Of a stretch of 64,000 bases of DNA, positions 7,558-17,800 are shown piece after piece (within the stretch, counting starts at the first letter, position 1; every line of letters begins with the position of its first letter). The DNA is taken from positions 1,022,501 through 1,086,500 of the forward strand of contig NZ_CP089391.1 of assembly GCF_027594865.1 (NCBI RefSeq), in the 5' to 3' direction. The stretch is from Bradyrhizobium xenonodulans. Lineage in GTDB: Bacteria; Pseudomonadota; Alphaproteobacteria; Rhizobiales; Xanthobacteraceae. Under the pieces are notes generated by a model. It searched no databases. It worked only from the letters and a program-made list of their open reading frames with translations, and was not told the origin of the DNA. A program made the translations under genes and the position numbers.

Positions 7558-8373
7558 TCAGCTCGCCAGAAAGTCGAGAACCAGTTCGGAGTATCTCTGC
7601 GGCGCCTGCTCGAACATCGGGTGCGTCGCGTTCGGGATGATCGCGGTCTTCGAATAGGGCACATGCGCGGCAAGCGCGTGCAGCACCTTCGGCAGCAGGC
7701 CCTTGGTCCGCGCGCCCAGGATGAACAGCGTCGGCATCAAAATCGATTCCGCATCCGCCTTCGAGAAGGGCGGGCGATTGTCGCGTACCTGGCCGATCAG
7801 GGTGGTGGCGTTGTCGCGAAGGTTCTGCTTCACCATCGCCGGCAGCCGCGGCCAGGTGCCGGCGCCCTCCAGCGTGTCCACGAATACGGCAAGGCCGCCG
7901 TCGACATCGCCCGCCGCGATCTTCTCGGCCGAGGCCGTGAACCGCGCCAAGAGCGGCGAGGGACCGCCGACATAATCCGGATCGAGAGTTGCATCGAGCT
8001 CTCCGCCGGGCTCGGCCAGGATCAACCTTCGCAGCAGGTCGGGCCGCCGCTGTGCCACGCGGAAGCAGATGTGGCCGCCGCGCGAATGGCCCATCAGATC
8101 GACCGGCCCATGCAGCTGCTCGATGAAGGCGATGACGTCATCGACATGTTGCGCGATCGAATAGGTGTCACTGAGGCCGTCCCAGCGCTCGGGGAAGAAG
8201 TGCCGCAAGCTGACGGCGATCACCCGGTGCCGCTGCGACAGCGGCCCGAGCACGCAGCCCCAGACACGGAAGTCGTTAAGCGAGCCGTGCACGCAGACCA
8301 GCGGCGGCCGGCCCCTGTCCTCGCCCACGTCGAGATAGGGCATGTCGTATCCGTTGACGTGGAGGCTTTGCAT
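7558..8373 (-). CDS. Alpha/beta hydrolase, tandem copy 1
   Basis: 271 aa from the ATG at 8373. The open frame runs much further upstream, but that part overlaps the divergent Ogt gene and is out of family. The nucleophile is in GHSRGGHI near residue 97, the oxyanion loop is CVHGSLNDF, and the catalytic His is in NATHPMFEQAP. It is the promoter-proximal member of a pair made by tandem duplication; the two proteins share long identical stretches (RHRVI.VSLRHFFPE, GPVDLMGHSRGGHI, AEPGG). Confidence 0.85.
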   Translation of the reverse strand: MQSLHVNGYDMPYLDVGEDRGRPPLVCVHGSLNDFRVWGCVLGPLSQRHRVIAVSLRHFFPERWDGLSDTYSIAQHVDDVIAFIEQLHGPVDLMGHSRGGHICFRVAQRRPDLLRRLILAEPGGELDATLDPDYVGGPSPLLARFTASAEKIAAGDVDGGLAVFVDTLEGAGTWPRLPAMVKQNLRDNATTLIGQVRDNRPPFSKADAESILMPTLFILGARTKGLLPKVLHALAAHVPYSKTAIIPNATHPMFEQAPQRYSELVLDFLAS

Positions 8374-8508
8374 TCGGGACTCGCGAGGCAGGCGGAACTC
8401 CTGTGCAAGATTCCCGGAAACCGGGTGGATCGCAACTATTTCCAAGCCTAGATTTAGGCCGAGATGACAATGGGGGCATGCGACAAGGACGCAGCCAGGA
8501 ACCAAGCC

Positions 8509-9051
8509 ATGACCGACCAGCATTTTGCCCTGTTCGACACCAAGATCGGCCTCTGCGCCATCGCCTGGGGCCCGCGCGGCATCAACGGCACGCAATTGCC
8601 GATGGGCGGCGAGCAGAAGATCCGCAGCCGCATCAGCCAGCGCCACGCCGATGCCACCGAGGCCGAGCCGACGGCCGAGGTGCAGCAGGCGATCGACCGC
8701 ATCGTCAAGCTGCTCGCGGGCGAGCCTGATGACCTCACGGACATCCCGCTCGACCTCGACGGCGTTCCCGATTTCAACCGCGGCGTCTACGAGATCGCCC
8801 GCGCCATTCCGCCCGGCAAGACCATCACCTATGGCGACATCGCCAAGCAGCTCGGCGGTGTCGAGTTGTCGCGCGACGTCGGCCAGGCGCTCGGCCGCAA
8901 CCCGTGCCCGATCGTCGTGCCCTGCCATCGCGTGCTGGCGGCCGGCAACAAGCCCGGCGGCTTCTCGGCGAACGGCGGCGTGGTGACGAAGCTGAAGATG
9001 CTCGAGATCGAAGGCGCGCTGGTGAACCACACGCCGAGTTTGTTTGATTGA
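8509..9051 (+). CDS. ogt: Methylated-DNA--protein-cysteine S-methyltransferase
   Basis: 180 aa. The catalytic motif PCHR with acceptor C139 lies at residues 138-141 (IVVPCHRVLA), preceded by the helix-turn-helix (YGDIAKQLGGVELSRDVGQALGRNP). It removes alkyl groups from O6-alkylguanine onto its own cysteine, a single-turnover repair. I chose the ATG at 8509 because CCAGGA lies 8-9 bases upstream and the family start fits; an in-frame ATG at 8464 is the alternative. The N-terminal domain is short and degenerate, as in Ogt-type proteins without the Ada regulatory half. Confidence 0.9.
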   Translation: MTDQHFALFDTKIGLCAIAWGPRGINGTQLPMGGEQKIRSRISQRHADATEAEPTAEVQQAIDRIVKLLAGEPDDLTDIPLDLDGVPDFNRGVYEIARAIPPGKTITYGDIAKQLGGVELSRDVGQALGRNPCPIVVPCHRVLAAGNKPGGFSANGGVVTKLKMLEIEGALVNHTPSLFD

Positions 9052-9070
9052 GACGGCTTGCGACGGCGCC

Positions 9071-9159
9071 GTAGGGTGGGCAAAGCGAAGCGTCCCCACC
9101 ATCTCGTCGTAACCTGGAAAAGTGGTGGGCAGGGCGCTTCGCGCTTTTGCCCACCCTAC
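9071..9159. repeat. Interspersed inverted repeat, type 1, copy B
   Basis: It starts GTAGGGTGGGCAAAGCGAAGCG and ends TTGCCCACCCTAC, with a second inner pair (cccacc / ggtggg). It lies between the convergent ogt and CoA-ligase genes, ending 9 bases before the ligase stop, so it may double as a terminator. Confidence 0.85.
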
Positions 9160-9167
9160 GAGATCCC

Positions 9168-10712
9168 CTAAATCTTCGCTGCTGACTTCGGCCAATATTT
9201 ATCGCGAAGGTGCCGCTTCACCAGCTTGCCGGTCGGCGTGCGCGGCAGCTCGGCTTCGAAATCGATCGAACGCGGGCATTTGATGGCGGAGAGACGCGTC
9301 TTGCAATAGGCGATCAGGTCGGCTTCGAGCGCCTTGCCGGCACGCTTCATGTCGTGCGGCTGCACCACAGCCTTGACCTCTTCGCCCATCTCCTCGTTCG
9401 GCACGCCGAACACCGCGACGTCGGCGATCTCCGGGTGGGTGATCAGCACGTCCTCGGTTTCCTGCGGGTAGATGTTCACCCCGCCCGAGATGATCATGTA
9501 GGACTTGCGGTCGGTGAGGAAGAGGAAGCCGTCCTTGTCGAGATAGCCGACGTCGCCAAGTGTCGACCAGCCCTTGGCGTTGTAGGCCTTCTTCGTCTTT
9601 TCAGGGTCGTTGTGATAGGTGAACGCCGGCGCATCGGCGAAATAGACCGTGCCGATTTCGCCCACCGGCTGTTCCTCGTCGTTCTCGTCCAGAATCTTGA
9701 TCTTGCCGACCACGGCGCGGCCGACGCTGCCGCGATGCGCCAGCCATTCTTTCGAGCTGCAGACGGTGACCCCGTTGCCTTCCGAGCCTGCGTAATACTC
9801 GATCAGGATCGGTCCCCACCATTCGATCATTTTTGCCTTGACGTCGACCGGGCAGGGCGCCGCGGCGTGGATCGCGCCCTTCAGTGTCGAGACGTCGTAT
9901 TTGCTGCGCACCTCGTCCGGCAGCTTCAGCATGCGCACGAACATGGTCGGCACGAGCTGTGATTGCGTGACCTTGCATTTCTCGACCAGCTTCAGGAAGT
10001 CCTCGGCATCGAAGTGCTCCATGATGATGGAGGTGCCGCCGAGCACGATCGCCATCATGTTGAAGCGCAAGGGAGCTGCGTGATAGAGCGGTGCCGGAGA
10101 AAGGTAGATTGTGTCGGCGTTCATGCCGCACATGTTGGCGCAGAGCACGCGCAGGAATGCGTTCGGCTCGTCGATCGGTTTGCCCTCGAACGCTTTCTTG
10201 ATGCCCTTCGGTCGGCCCGTCGTGCCCGACGAGTACAGCATGTCGTAGCCGGCGACCTCGTCGGCGACCGGCGTGGTCGGCTGCGCTGCGGCTTCCTTGT
10301 CATAGGAGCGGAAGCCGGGCAAAGGCTCGTCCATCATGTAGAAGATCGGCTCGCCCGGCGCGCCTTTGACCAGATCCTTGATCTGGTCGGCGCATTTCGG
10401 CGTCGTGATCACGATCTTGGCGCCGCAATCGGCGATGATGTAGTCGATCTCGTCCTGCTTCAGATAGCGGCTGATCGCAGTGTAATACAGCCCGCTGCGT
10501 TGCGCCGCCCAGCAGATCTCCATGAAGGCGAGGCGGTTTTCCATCAGCAGCGCGATGTGGTCGCCGGCCTTGAGGCCGAGCGAGCGGAACAGGTTTGCGC
10601 CCTGGTTGGAGAGCTCGTCGAGCTCGCGGTAGGTGATCGCCTTGCCGGTGGCGGCCATCTGGTAGGCGATCTTGTCGGGCCTGGCGCGGGCGTGGATGGA
10701 GGGATGGGTCAT
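9168..10712 (-). CDS. Acyl-CoA synthetase (AMP-forming), FadD/CaiC-like
   Basis: 514 aa, typical for the ANL superfamily. The phosphate loop is YSSGTTGRPKG at residues 160-170. YYAGSEG, the hinge region around LTDRKSYMI, and the C-terminal catalytic lysine in PTGKLVKR are all present. It activates a carboxylic acid as acyl-adenylate and transfers it to CoA. With the thiolase gene upstream on the same strand and the divergent TetR-led acyl-CoA dehydrogenase genes, it belongs to one catabolic cluster. Chain length or aromatic preference cannot be told. Confidence 0.88.
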   Translation of the reverse strand: MTHPSIHARARPDKIAYQMAATGKAITYRELDELSNQGANLFRSLGLKAGDHIALLMENRLAFMEICWAAQRSGLYYTAISRYLKQDEIDYIIADCGAKIVITTPKCADQIKDLVKGAPGEPIFYMMDEPLPGFRSYDKEAAAQPTTPVADEVAGYDMLYSSGTTGRPKGIKKAFEGKPIDEPNAFLRVLCANMCGMNADTIYLSPAPLYHAAPLRFNMMAIVLGGTSIIMEHFDAEDFLKLVEKCKVTQSQLVPTMFVRMLKLPDEVRSKYDVSTLKGAIHAAAPCPVDVKAKMIEWWGPILIEYYAGSEGNGVTVCSSKEWLAHRGSVGRAVVGKIKILDENDEEQPVGEIGTVYFADAPAFTYHNDPEKTKKAYNAKGWSTLGDVGYLDKDGFLFLTDRKSYMIISGGVNIYPQETEDVLITHPEIADVAVFGVPNEEMGEEVKAVVQPHDMKRAGKALEADLIAYCKTRLSAIKCPRSIDFEAELPRTPTGKLVKRHLRDKYWPKSAAKI

Positions 10713-10724
10713 GGCGTTTCCTCA

Positions 10725-10822
10725 AAACGCGAATGGCGAGTAGCAAAGGGCGAATAGGGAAGAAGGGCGGACCGCTCTTCGCCTACTCACCATTCGCTAC
10801 TCGCCACTCACTATTCGCGTTT
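10725..10822. repeat. 98-bp imperfect inverted repeat made of GCGAATGGCGAGTAGC-like units
   Basis: The outer arms AAACGCGAAT and ATTCGCGTTT are perfect complements. Inside, GGCGAGTAGC pairs with GCTACTCGCC after a 7-base bulge, and further units such as GGCGAATAGGG and CACCATTCGC repeat the theme. It fills the gap between the CoA ligase and thiolase genes. It is unrelated in sequence to the GTAGGGTGGGC family. Confidence 0.75.
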
Positions 10823-10827
10823 GTTTT

Positions 10828-12000
<1,173 letters not shown>

Positions 12001-12072
12001 TTCGGTCTCTCCCATGATTGTTCTTGATAGGGGTTGGTTTGTCAGGGGCGGATTTAAGGGGCGGGATATCGT

Positions 12073-12092
12073 TTAGTCAATCGATCAATTAA
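12073..12092. promoter_or_regulatory. Possible TetR operator in the thiolase/TetR gap
   Basis: TTAGTCAATCGATCAATTAA is an imperfect palindrome (14 of 20 positions symmetric, ATCGAT core) in an AT-rich island between the divergent thiolase and TetR genes. Its position suits an operator for the TetR protein. This is inferred from symmetry and place only. Confidence 0.4.
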
Positions 12093-12158
12093 CTCTTGTG
12101 ATGAGGCGCTGCTTCGGCTTATCTGCGGCCCGTTCATGCGGCAAGAACAGGGATCTCC

Positions 12159-12818
12159 GTGGCGACCAGCGTACCGAACAGGCTCCCCAGCGGGAAAAAT
12201 TCCACGGCAGAGAAATTGCTCGTGGCCGCGAGCGAGCTGATGATCGAACGCTCCTCGATCGAGATCTCGCTGTCCGACATCGCCCAGAAGTCGGGCGCCA
12301 ACGCCGCGCTGGTCAAATATCATTTCGGCAACAAGGACGGCCTGCTGCTGGCGCTGCTCGCGCGGGATGCCGCGACCGAGATGTCCAACCTCGAATATCT
12401 GCTGGCGCAGCCGATCACATCGACGGCGAAGCTGAAGCTGCACATTGCGGGCATCATCCGCGCCTATCACCGGTTCCCCTACATGAACCGGCTGATCCAT
12501 TATCTGCTGCATGAGAGCGTCGCGGGCTCCGCCGACGAAGTCTCAAAGTTCTTCGTCGCGCCGCTGCTGGACTTTCACCGCCGTCTGCTTGCCGAGGGCG
12601 TCAGCCGCGGTGAGTTCCGCGCCACCGATCCGGTGCTGTTCTACACCAGCCTGATCGGTGCCTGCGATCACCTGTTCTTCGGCCGGCACGCGATGTCTCG
12701 CGCGACCGGCGTCGGTCCGGTCACCGATGACGTCTGCCGGCAATATATCAAGCACATGGAAACGCTGATCTGCGGCGGCATCCTCACGCAAGCCGGGGAA
12801 GCTGCCGCGGCCGGATAA
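12159..12818 (+). CDS. TetR/AcrR-family transcriptional regulator
   Basis: 219 aa. The N-terminal helix-turn-helix is at about residues 17-65 (SAEKLLVAASELM-like start, then SLSDIAQKSGANAALVKYHFGNKDGLL). The C-terminal half is a helical ligand domain. It lies between two divergent arms of the acyl-CoA catabolic cluster and probably represses both until an acyl-CoA intermediate binds, as FadR/PsrA-like TetR proteins do. Regulation is inferred from the gene order. Confidence 0.88.
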   Translation: MATSVPNRLPSGKNSTAEKLLVAASELMIERSSIEISLSDIAQKSGANAALVKYHFGNKDGLLLALLARDAATEMSNLEYLLAQPITSTAKLKLHIAGIIRAYHRFPYMNRLIHYLLHESVAGSADEVSKFFVAPLLDFHRRLLAEGVSRGEFRATDPVLFYTSLIGACDHLFFGRHAMSRATGVGPVTDDVCRQYIKHMETLICGGILTQAGEAAAAG

Positions 12819-12873
12819 TCCGGCCCAACACTCTCAAGTCTAGAGAAGAAACGCCCAAGGAAAGGTACTTGTC

Positions 12874-13632
12874 ATGGAATTGAAAGACGTAGCCGTTCTC
12901 ATCACCGGTGGTGGTTCGGGCCTCGGCGAAGCGACCGCGCGCGCCATGGCGGCCAAGGGCGCCAGGATCGGCGTCATCGACCAGAACAAGGATAACGCCG
13001 AGAAGGTCGCCGCCGAGGTGAAGGGCGTTGCGCTCCATGCCGACGTCACCAGCGAAGAGCAGATCAAGGCGGCGATCGCGAAGGCGGAAGCCGCGCATGG
13101 CGTTGCCCGCGTGCTGATGAACTGCGCCGGCATCGGCGGCTCGCAGCGCATCGTCGGCCGCGACGGCGTCTACCCGCTCGAAAAGTTCGCGCGCATCATC
13201 AACGTCAATCTGATCGGCACGTTCAACTGCCTGCGGCTGTTCGCCGAGCGCCTCGTCACGATCGAGCCCGTCGGCGAGGAGCGCGGCGTCATCATCAATA
13301 CGGCCTCGGTTGCCGCCTACGAAGGCCAGATCGGTCAGATCGCCTATTCGGCGTCGAAGGGCGGCGTCGTCGGCCTCACGCTTCCGGCCGCGCGCGACCT
13401 CGCCAGCCAGAAGATCCGCGTCAACACCATCGCGCCCGGCCTGTTCTTCACGCCGCTGCTGATGGGGCTGAACGAAGAGGCCCGCAAGAGCCTGGGCGCC
13501 CAGGTGCCCCATCCCTCGCGTCTCGGCGATGCCAAGGAATACGGTTCGCTCGCGGTGCATATCGTCGAGAACCCGATGCTCAACGGCGAGACCATCCGTC
13601 TCGACGGCGCCATCCGCATGGCCCCGCGGTAG
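12874..13632 (+). CDS. SDR dehydrogenase, 3-hydroxyacyl-CoA dehydrogenase type II-like
   Basis: 252 aa. The cofactor motif is GGGSGLG at residues 12-18, NCAG near 83-86, and catalytic S145, Y158 and K162 (YSASKGG). The long insert around residues 127-137 (VTIEPVGEERGVIIN) and the ending match HSD10-type 3-hydroxyacyl-CoA dehydrogenases. It would oxidise 3-hydroxyacyl-CoA with NAD+, just before the thiolase step. It lies 55 bases after the TetR gene on the same strand. Confidence 0.88.
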   Translation: MELKDVAVLITGGGSGLGEATARAMAAKGARIGVIDQNKDNAEKVAAEVKGVALHADVTSEEQIKAAIAKAEAAHGVARVLMNCAGIGGSQRIVGRDGVYPLEKFARIINVNLIGTFNCLRLFAERLVTIEPVGEERGVIINTASVAAYEGQIGQIAYSASKGGVVGLTLPAARDLASQKIRVNTIAPGLFFTPLLMGLNEEARKSLGAQVPHPSRLGDAKEYGSLAVHIVENPMLNGETIRLDGAIRMAPR

Positions 13633-13646
13633 GCGGCGTGCGCTTC

Positions 13647-13782
13647 CCTCCTCCCCCTGTGGGAGAAGGTGGCGCGCTCTTGAGCGCGCCGGATGAGGGA
13701 TTCTCTCCGCGGAGACAGACCCCTCACCCAAGCGAGTATGTGGCTAGCGACGTACATGCCCTCCCCCACGAGGGGAGAGGGC
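13647..13782. repeat. Interspersed repeat with two GA/CT-rich hairpins
   Basis: The segment contains CTCCCCCTGTGGGAG and CTCCCCCACGAGGGGAG hairpins, a GCGCGCTCTTGAGCGCGC hairpin, and GGATGAGGG / CCTCACCC arms that pair with each other. It is the only notable content of the 190-base gap between the SDR and hydratase genes. Elements of this look are frequent in rhizobial genomes. Confidence 0.6.
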
Positions 13783-13822
13783 GCAATAACCGCCAGTCAA
13801 AGAGCGGATGCAGGAGCGCCCC

Positions 13823-14629
13823 ATGTCCCAACCGCTGCTGATCGAGCATGACGACGGCGTCGACCGGGTGACGCTCAATCGGCCCGAAAACCTCAACGCA
13901 CTCGATCCCGCGCTGATCGACGCGCTCAACGTTTACTTCCAGGGCCTCCAGCGTAATCGCGACACACGCGTCGTCGTGCTGAAGGGCGCCGGCAAGAACT
14001 TTTGCGCAGGCCTTGATCTCAAGGCGGCGATGTCCCGCCGGGCCGGGCAGCAGGAGCCGCCCGGCGTGACGGAGTCGCTCGACTCGCAACGGCGCATCGC
14101 CGACATCGTGATGCTGATGCGGCGCTGTCCGCAGCCGATCCTGGCGCTGGTGCAGGGCGCGGCGGCTGGCGGCGGTTTCGCGCTGGCGCTCGCCTCCGAC
14201 ATCCGCATCGCGACGAAATCGGCGCGGATGAACTGCGCCTTCATCAAGCTTGGCCTCGGCGGCTGCGACATTGGCACCAGCTACTTTCTGCCGCGGCTCG
14301 TCGGTGTGTCGGTGGCATCGGAGCTGATCTTGACCGGCCGCTTCATCGGCGCCGAGCGCGCGCTGGCGGTCGGGCTGGTCTCCGAAGTCGTCGACGAGGA
14401 CACGCTCGATGAAGCGGCCGAGCCTTATGTCGATGCGATGATGACGGCTTCGCCCGTGGGGCTGCGGCTGTCAAAAGAATGCCTCAACATGAGCGTCGAT
14501 GCCGGATCGCTGGAAGCCGCGATCGCGATGGAGGATCGCAACCAGGTCCTGTGCAGCCGCTCCGAAGAATTTTCGGAAGGCATCAGGGCCTTCCTTGAAA
14601 AGCGAAAGCCTGTCTATATCAAGCGCTGA
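13823..14629 (+). CDS. Enoyl-CoA hydratase/isomerase family protein
   Basis: 268 aa from the ATG at 13823, chosen because GCAGGAG lies 6 bases upstream; the earlier ATG at 13808 sits in that site. Crotonase features are present: NRPENLNALDPAL near the N-terminus, the oxyanion segment NFCAGLDLKA near residue 60, and GAAAGGGFALALASD near residue 115. At the second oxyanion/acid region (LGLGGCDIGTSY) the usual hydratase Glu pair is not obvious, so it could be a hydratase, isomerase or hydrolase. It belongs to the acyl-CoA catabolic operon. Confidence 0.85.
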   Translation: MSQPLLIEHDDGVDRVTLNRPENLNALDPALIDALNVYFQGLQRNRDTRVVVLKGAGKNFCAGLDLKAAMSRRAGQQEPPGVTESLDSQRRIADIVMLMRRCPQPILALVQGAAAGGGFALALASDIRIATKSARMNCAFIKLGLGGCDIGTSYFLPRLVGVSVASELILTGRFIGAERALAVGLVSEVVDEDTLDEAAEPYVDAMMTASPVGLRLSKECLNMSVDAGSLEAAIAMEDRNQVLCSRSEEFSEGIRAFLEKRKPVYIKR

Positions 14630-14672
14630 ACGAGAATGATCCGTAAAGGACAGTAATTCCGGGAGACGCAAA

Positions 14673-16544
14673 ATGAGTGGAAGCGCGGCGGCGGTGATGT
14701 CAAAGCCCGCCTTTCGCAAGGTCGAGTGGCTCGCGCGCGACATCGATGTCGAGCGCCGCGCTGATGGCACGGTGGTGCTGAAGTCGCGCATTCCGCTGCA
14801 AGCCTACGAAAAGCACATTCCGGCCTCGCTGGCGAAATGGGCGCGAGAGGCGCCCGAGCGCATCTGGCTCGCGCAGCGCGGCGGCCCCAATCGCGAATGG
14901 CGCAAGGTCTCCTACGGCGAAGCCAAGCGCACCGTGGATGCGCTGACGCAAGGTCTGCTCAATCTCGGACTTGATGGCCGTCCCGTTGCGATCCTCTCCG
15001 GCAATTCGATCGAGCATGCGCTGATGACGCAGGCCGCGATGCAGGCCCGCTCACCGGCAGCACCGGTGTCGCCGGCCTACTCGTTGATGAGCCACGACCA
15101 CGTCAAGCTGAAGTATCTGTTCGACCTGATCAAGCCGGCCGTGGTGATGGTGCAGGACGGCCCCACTTTCGAGAAGGCGCTGAAAGCACTCGATCTCACC
15201 GGCGTCACCGTCGTTCATGTCATGCGGCCCTGCGAGGGCATCAAGAGCGTCAGCTTCGCGGAGCTTGCGGCGACGCCAGTGACCACCGATGTCGAGGCGT
15301 CGATCGCAAAAATCACGCCCGACACCGTCGGCAAGCTGCTGTTCACGTCCGGCTCGACCGGCATGCCCAAGGCCGTCATCAACACGCAAGCGATGATGTG
15401 CGCCAATGCTGCCATGATGATGCAGGTGCGCCCGCGCTCGCCTGATGGCCCGATCTCGACCATGCTGGACTGGATGCCGTGGAACCACACCATGGGTGGC
15501 AATGCGGCGTTTCATCCTGTGCTGGTCGACGGCGGCACGCTCTATATCGACGACGGCCGGCCGATGCCGGGCCAGTTCGACGAGACGCTGCGCAATCTGC
15601 GCGAGATCTCGCCGACCTATTACGCCAACGTGCCCGCCGGCTATGCCGCGCTCGCGGCCGCGATGGAGAAGGACGACGCGCTGTGCCGCTCGTTCTTCAA
15701 GAACCTGTCGATCATGGCTTATGGCGGCGCGCGGCTGCCGGATGATCTCTACGACCGTATGCAGGCCCTCGCCGTGAAGACGACCGGCAAGCGCATCGTG
15801 TTCTATACCGGCTGGGGCTCGACCGAGACCGCGCCGACCTCGACCGGCACCTATTGGGACACCGAGCGCGTCGGCCTGATCGGCCTGCCGTTCCCCGGCG
15901 TCGAATTGAAGATGGTGCCGTGCGGCTCGAAATACGAACTGCGCCTGCGCGGCGTCAACGTCACGCCTGGCTATTTCGGTCAGCCGGATCTGACGAAGAA
16001 GATGTTCGATGAGGAAGGTTTTTACTGCATCGGCGATGCCGGAGTCTTCGTCGACGATTCCGATCCGGTGAAGGGCATCATCTTTGCCGGGCGCGTGGTC
16101 GAGGATTTCAAGCTCACCACCGGCACCTTCGTGCACGTCGGCTCGCTTCGCACCGACGCGATCGCGGCTGCGACGCCTGTCGTGCATGACGCGCTGGTCG
16201 CAGGGCAGGATCGCGCCTTCATCGGCTTGCTGGCCTGGCCCAATTTGCACGCCTGCCGCCAGCTCGTCGGCAATGCCGATCTCAGCTTCGAGGACGCAGT
16301 GAAGCATCCCGAGGTGATCGCCTGCTTCAAGCGCGGGCTCGAAGCTCACAACAAGGAATGCGAAGGCGCCAGCAGCCGCATCATCGCGCGCGCGATGCTG
16401 ATGGCCGAGCCGCCCTCGATCGACGGCAACGAGCTCACCGACAAGGGCTACATCAACCAGCGCGCCGGCCTCGAACGCCGCGCTACGCTGGTGGAGCGGC
16501 TGTATGCCGACAAGCCGGATCAAGACGTGATCGTGCTGCGATGA
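14673..16544 (+). CDS. Feruloyl-CoA synthase-like AMP-dependent acyl-CoA synthetase
   Basis: 623 aa, longer than fatty acyl-CoA synthetases and close to the feruloyl-CoA synthase group. The phosphate loop is LFTSGSTGMPKAVI near residue 225, followed by WMPWNHTMGGN and YTGWGSTETAP. The C-terminal KLTTGTFVHVG region and SRIIARAMLM are typical of this group. A lysine remains near the end (ELTDKGYINQRA). It activates an aromatic or other bulky acid. The cluster also has hydratase, dehydrogenase and thiolase genes, so it may start side-chain degradation of a phenylpropanoid-like acid. That substrate is an inference. Confidence 0.85.
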   Translation: MSGSAAAVMSKPAFRKVEWLARDIDVERRADGTVVLKSRIPLQAYEKHIPASLAKWAREAPERIWLAQRGGPNREWRKVSYGEAKRTVDALTQGLLNLGLDGRPVAILSGNSIEHALMTQAAMQARSPAAPVSPAYSLMSHDHVKLKYLFDLIKPAVVMVQDGPTFEKALKALDLTGVTVVHVMRPCEGIKSVSFAELAATPVTTDVEASIAKITPDTVGKLLFTSGSTGMPKAVINTQAMMCANAAMMMQVRPRSPDGPISTMLDWMPWNHTMGGNAAFHPVLVDGGTLYIDDGRPMPGQFDETLRNLREISPTYYANVPAGYAALAAAMEKDDALCRSFFKNLSIMAYGGARLPDDLYDRMQALAVKTTGKRIVFYTGWGSTETAPTSTGTYWDTERVGLIGLPFPGVELKMVPCGSKYELRLRGVNVTPGYFGQPDLTKKMFDEEGFYCIGDAGVFVDDSDPVKGIIFAGRVVEDFKLTTGTFVHVGSLRTDAIAAATPVVHDALVAGQDRAFIGLLAWPNLHACRQLVGNADLSFEDAVKHPEVIACFKRGLEAHNKECEGASSRIIARAMLMAEPPSIDGNELTDKGYINQRAGLERRATLVERLYADKPDQDVIVLR

Positions 16545-16549
16545 ACGCC

Positions 16550-16629
16550 GTAGGATGGGTAGAGCGCAGCGAAACCCATCGCCTTTCGCCAGATAATTGA
16601 TGGGTATCGCTTCGCTCCACCCATCCTAC
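16550..16629. repeat. Interspersed inverted repeat, type 2 (GTAGGATGGGT ends), copy C
   Basis: It starts GTAGGATGGGTAGAGCGCAG and ends CGCTCCACCCATCCTAC, with an inner pair ACCCATC / GATGGGT. It lies 5 bases after the ligase stop codon and 26 bases before the next start. It is a sequence variant of the type 1 element. Confidence 0.85.
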
Positions 16630-16655
16630 AGAACAGCAATAACAGGGTAGCCGCC

Positions 16656-17783
16656 ATGAACTTCGATTTCTCCGACGACCAGAAACAGCTCCGCGATCAG
16701 GCGCGCAAGTTCCTCACCGAAAAATGCTCGCCGAAGGCGGTGCGCATCGTGCTGGACGGCAAGGCGTCCTATGACAAGGAGCTGTGGAAGGGCCTCGCCG
16801 AGATGGGCTTTCTCGGCGTCGCGATCCCGGAAGAATTCGGCGGTGCCGGCGCCGGCCATCTCGAGCTTTGCGTGATCGCGGAGGAGATGGGCCGGGCCAA
16901 TGCGCCGGTGCCGTTCTCCTCGACAGTTTATCTCGCCGCCGAAGCGCTGCTGATTGCAGGCAGCGATGCGCAGAAGAAGAAATGGTTGCCGGCGATTGCC
17001 TCGGGCGAGGCGATCGGTACGCTGGCGCTGTTCGAGGGCAACGGCAATCCGTCCCCGAAAAACGTCAAGCTCACTGCTGCGAATGGTGTGCTCAACGGCA
17101 TCAAGAAGCCGGTCGCCGATGGCGTGATTGCCGACTTCGCGGTGGTCGCTGCGCGTACGGGATCGAGCGGCCGCGACGGCGACATCTCGCTGTTCCTGGT
17201 TGACCTGAAGGCTGGCGGCGTCCAGGTCAAGAGCCTCACCAATCTCGATCCGACCCGCGGGCAGGCTGAGATCAACTTCAAAGACTGTAAGGCGGAGCCG
17301 CTCGGCGCCGCCGGTGACGGCTGGAGCATTCTCACCCAGGTGCTCGACCGCGCCGCGGTGCTGTGTGCGTTCGAGCAGGTTGGCGGCTCCGACCGCGCAC
17401 TGGAGATGGGCCGCGACTACGCGCTCGACCGCATCGCCTTCGGTCGCCAGATCGGCTCGTTCCAGGCGGTCAAGCACATGCTCGCCGACATGTATGTCTC
17501 GGCGACGCTGGCGCGCTCCAACAGCTATTACGGCGCCTGGGCGCTCTCGACCAATGCCGCCGAACTGCCGGAAGCGGCAGCCGCCGCGCGCATCAGCGCG
17601 ACGCAGGCGTTCCAGCATTGCGCCAAGAACAACATCCAGGTTCACGGCGGCATGGGTTTCACCTGGGAGTTCGACTGCCACATGTATTACCGCCGCGCCA
17701 ACGCCATGGCGCTCGGGCTCGGCAGCCTCACTTATTGGGAAGACCAGTTGATCGACCGCATGCGGAAGAAGAACGCGGCGTGA
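16656..17783 (+). CDS. Acyl-CoA dehydrogenase, short (375 aa) subunit type
   Basis: 375 aa. The ACAD fold is recognisable: GVAIPEEFGGAGAGHLELC near residue 50, FAD-contacting LDRIAFGRQIGSFQAVKH near 258, and QVHGGMGFTWEFDCHMYYRR near 330. It oxidises acyl-CoA to enoyl-CoA with FAD and passes electrons to ETF. Together with the two longer 414-aa genes downstream it recalls the PimD/PimC large-small pairs of Rhodopseudomonas and other heteromeric ACADs. That pairing is an inference from gene order. Confidence 0.9.
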   Translation: MNFDFSDDQKQLRDQARKFLTEKCSPKAVRIVLDGKASYDKELWKGLAEMGFLGVAIPEEFGGAGAGHLELCVIAEEMGRANAPVPFSSTVYLAAEALLIAGSDAQKKKWLPAIASGEAIGTLALFEGNGNPSPKNVKLTAANGVLNGIKKPVADGVIADFAVVAARTGSSGRDGDISLFLVDLKAGGVQVKSLTNLDPTRGQAEINFKDCKAEPLGAAGDGWSILTQVLDRAAVLCAFEQVGGSDRALEMGRDYALDRIAFGRQIGSFQAVKHMLADMYVSATLARSNSYYGAWALSTNAAELPEAAAAARISATQAFQHCAKNNIQVHGGMGFTWEFDCHMYYRRANAMALGLGSLTYWEDQLIDRMRKKNAA

Positions 17784-17800
17784 CGACAGCTGCGTGGTGC

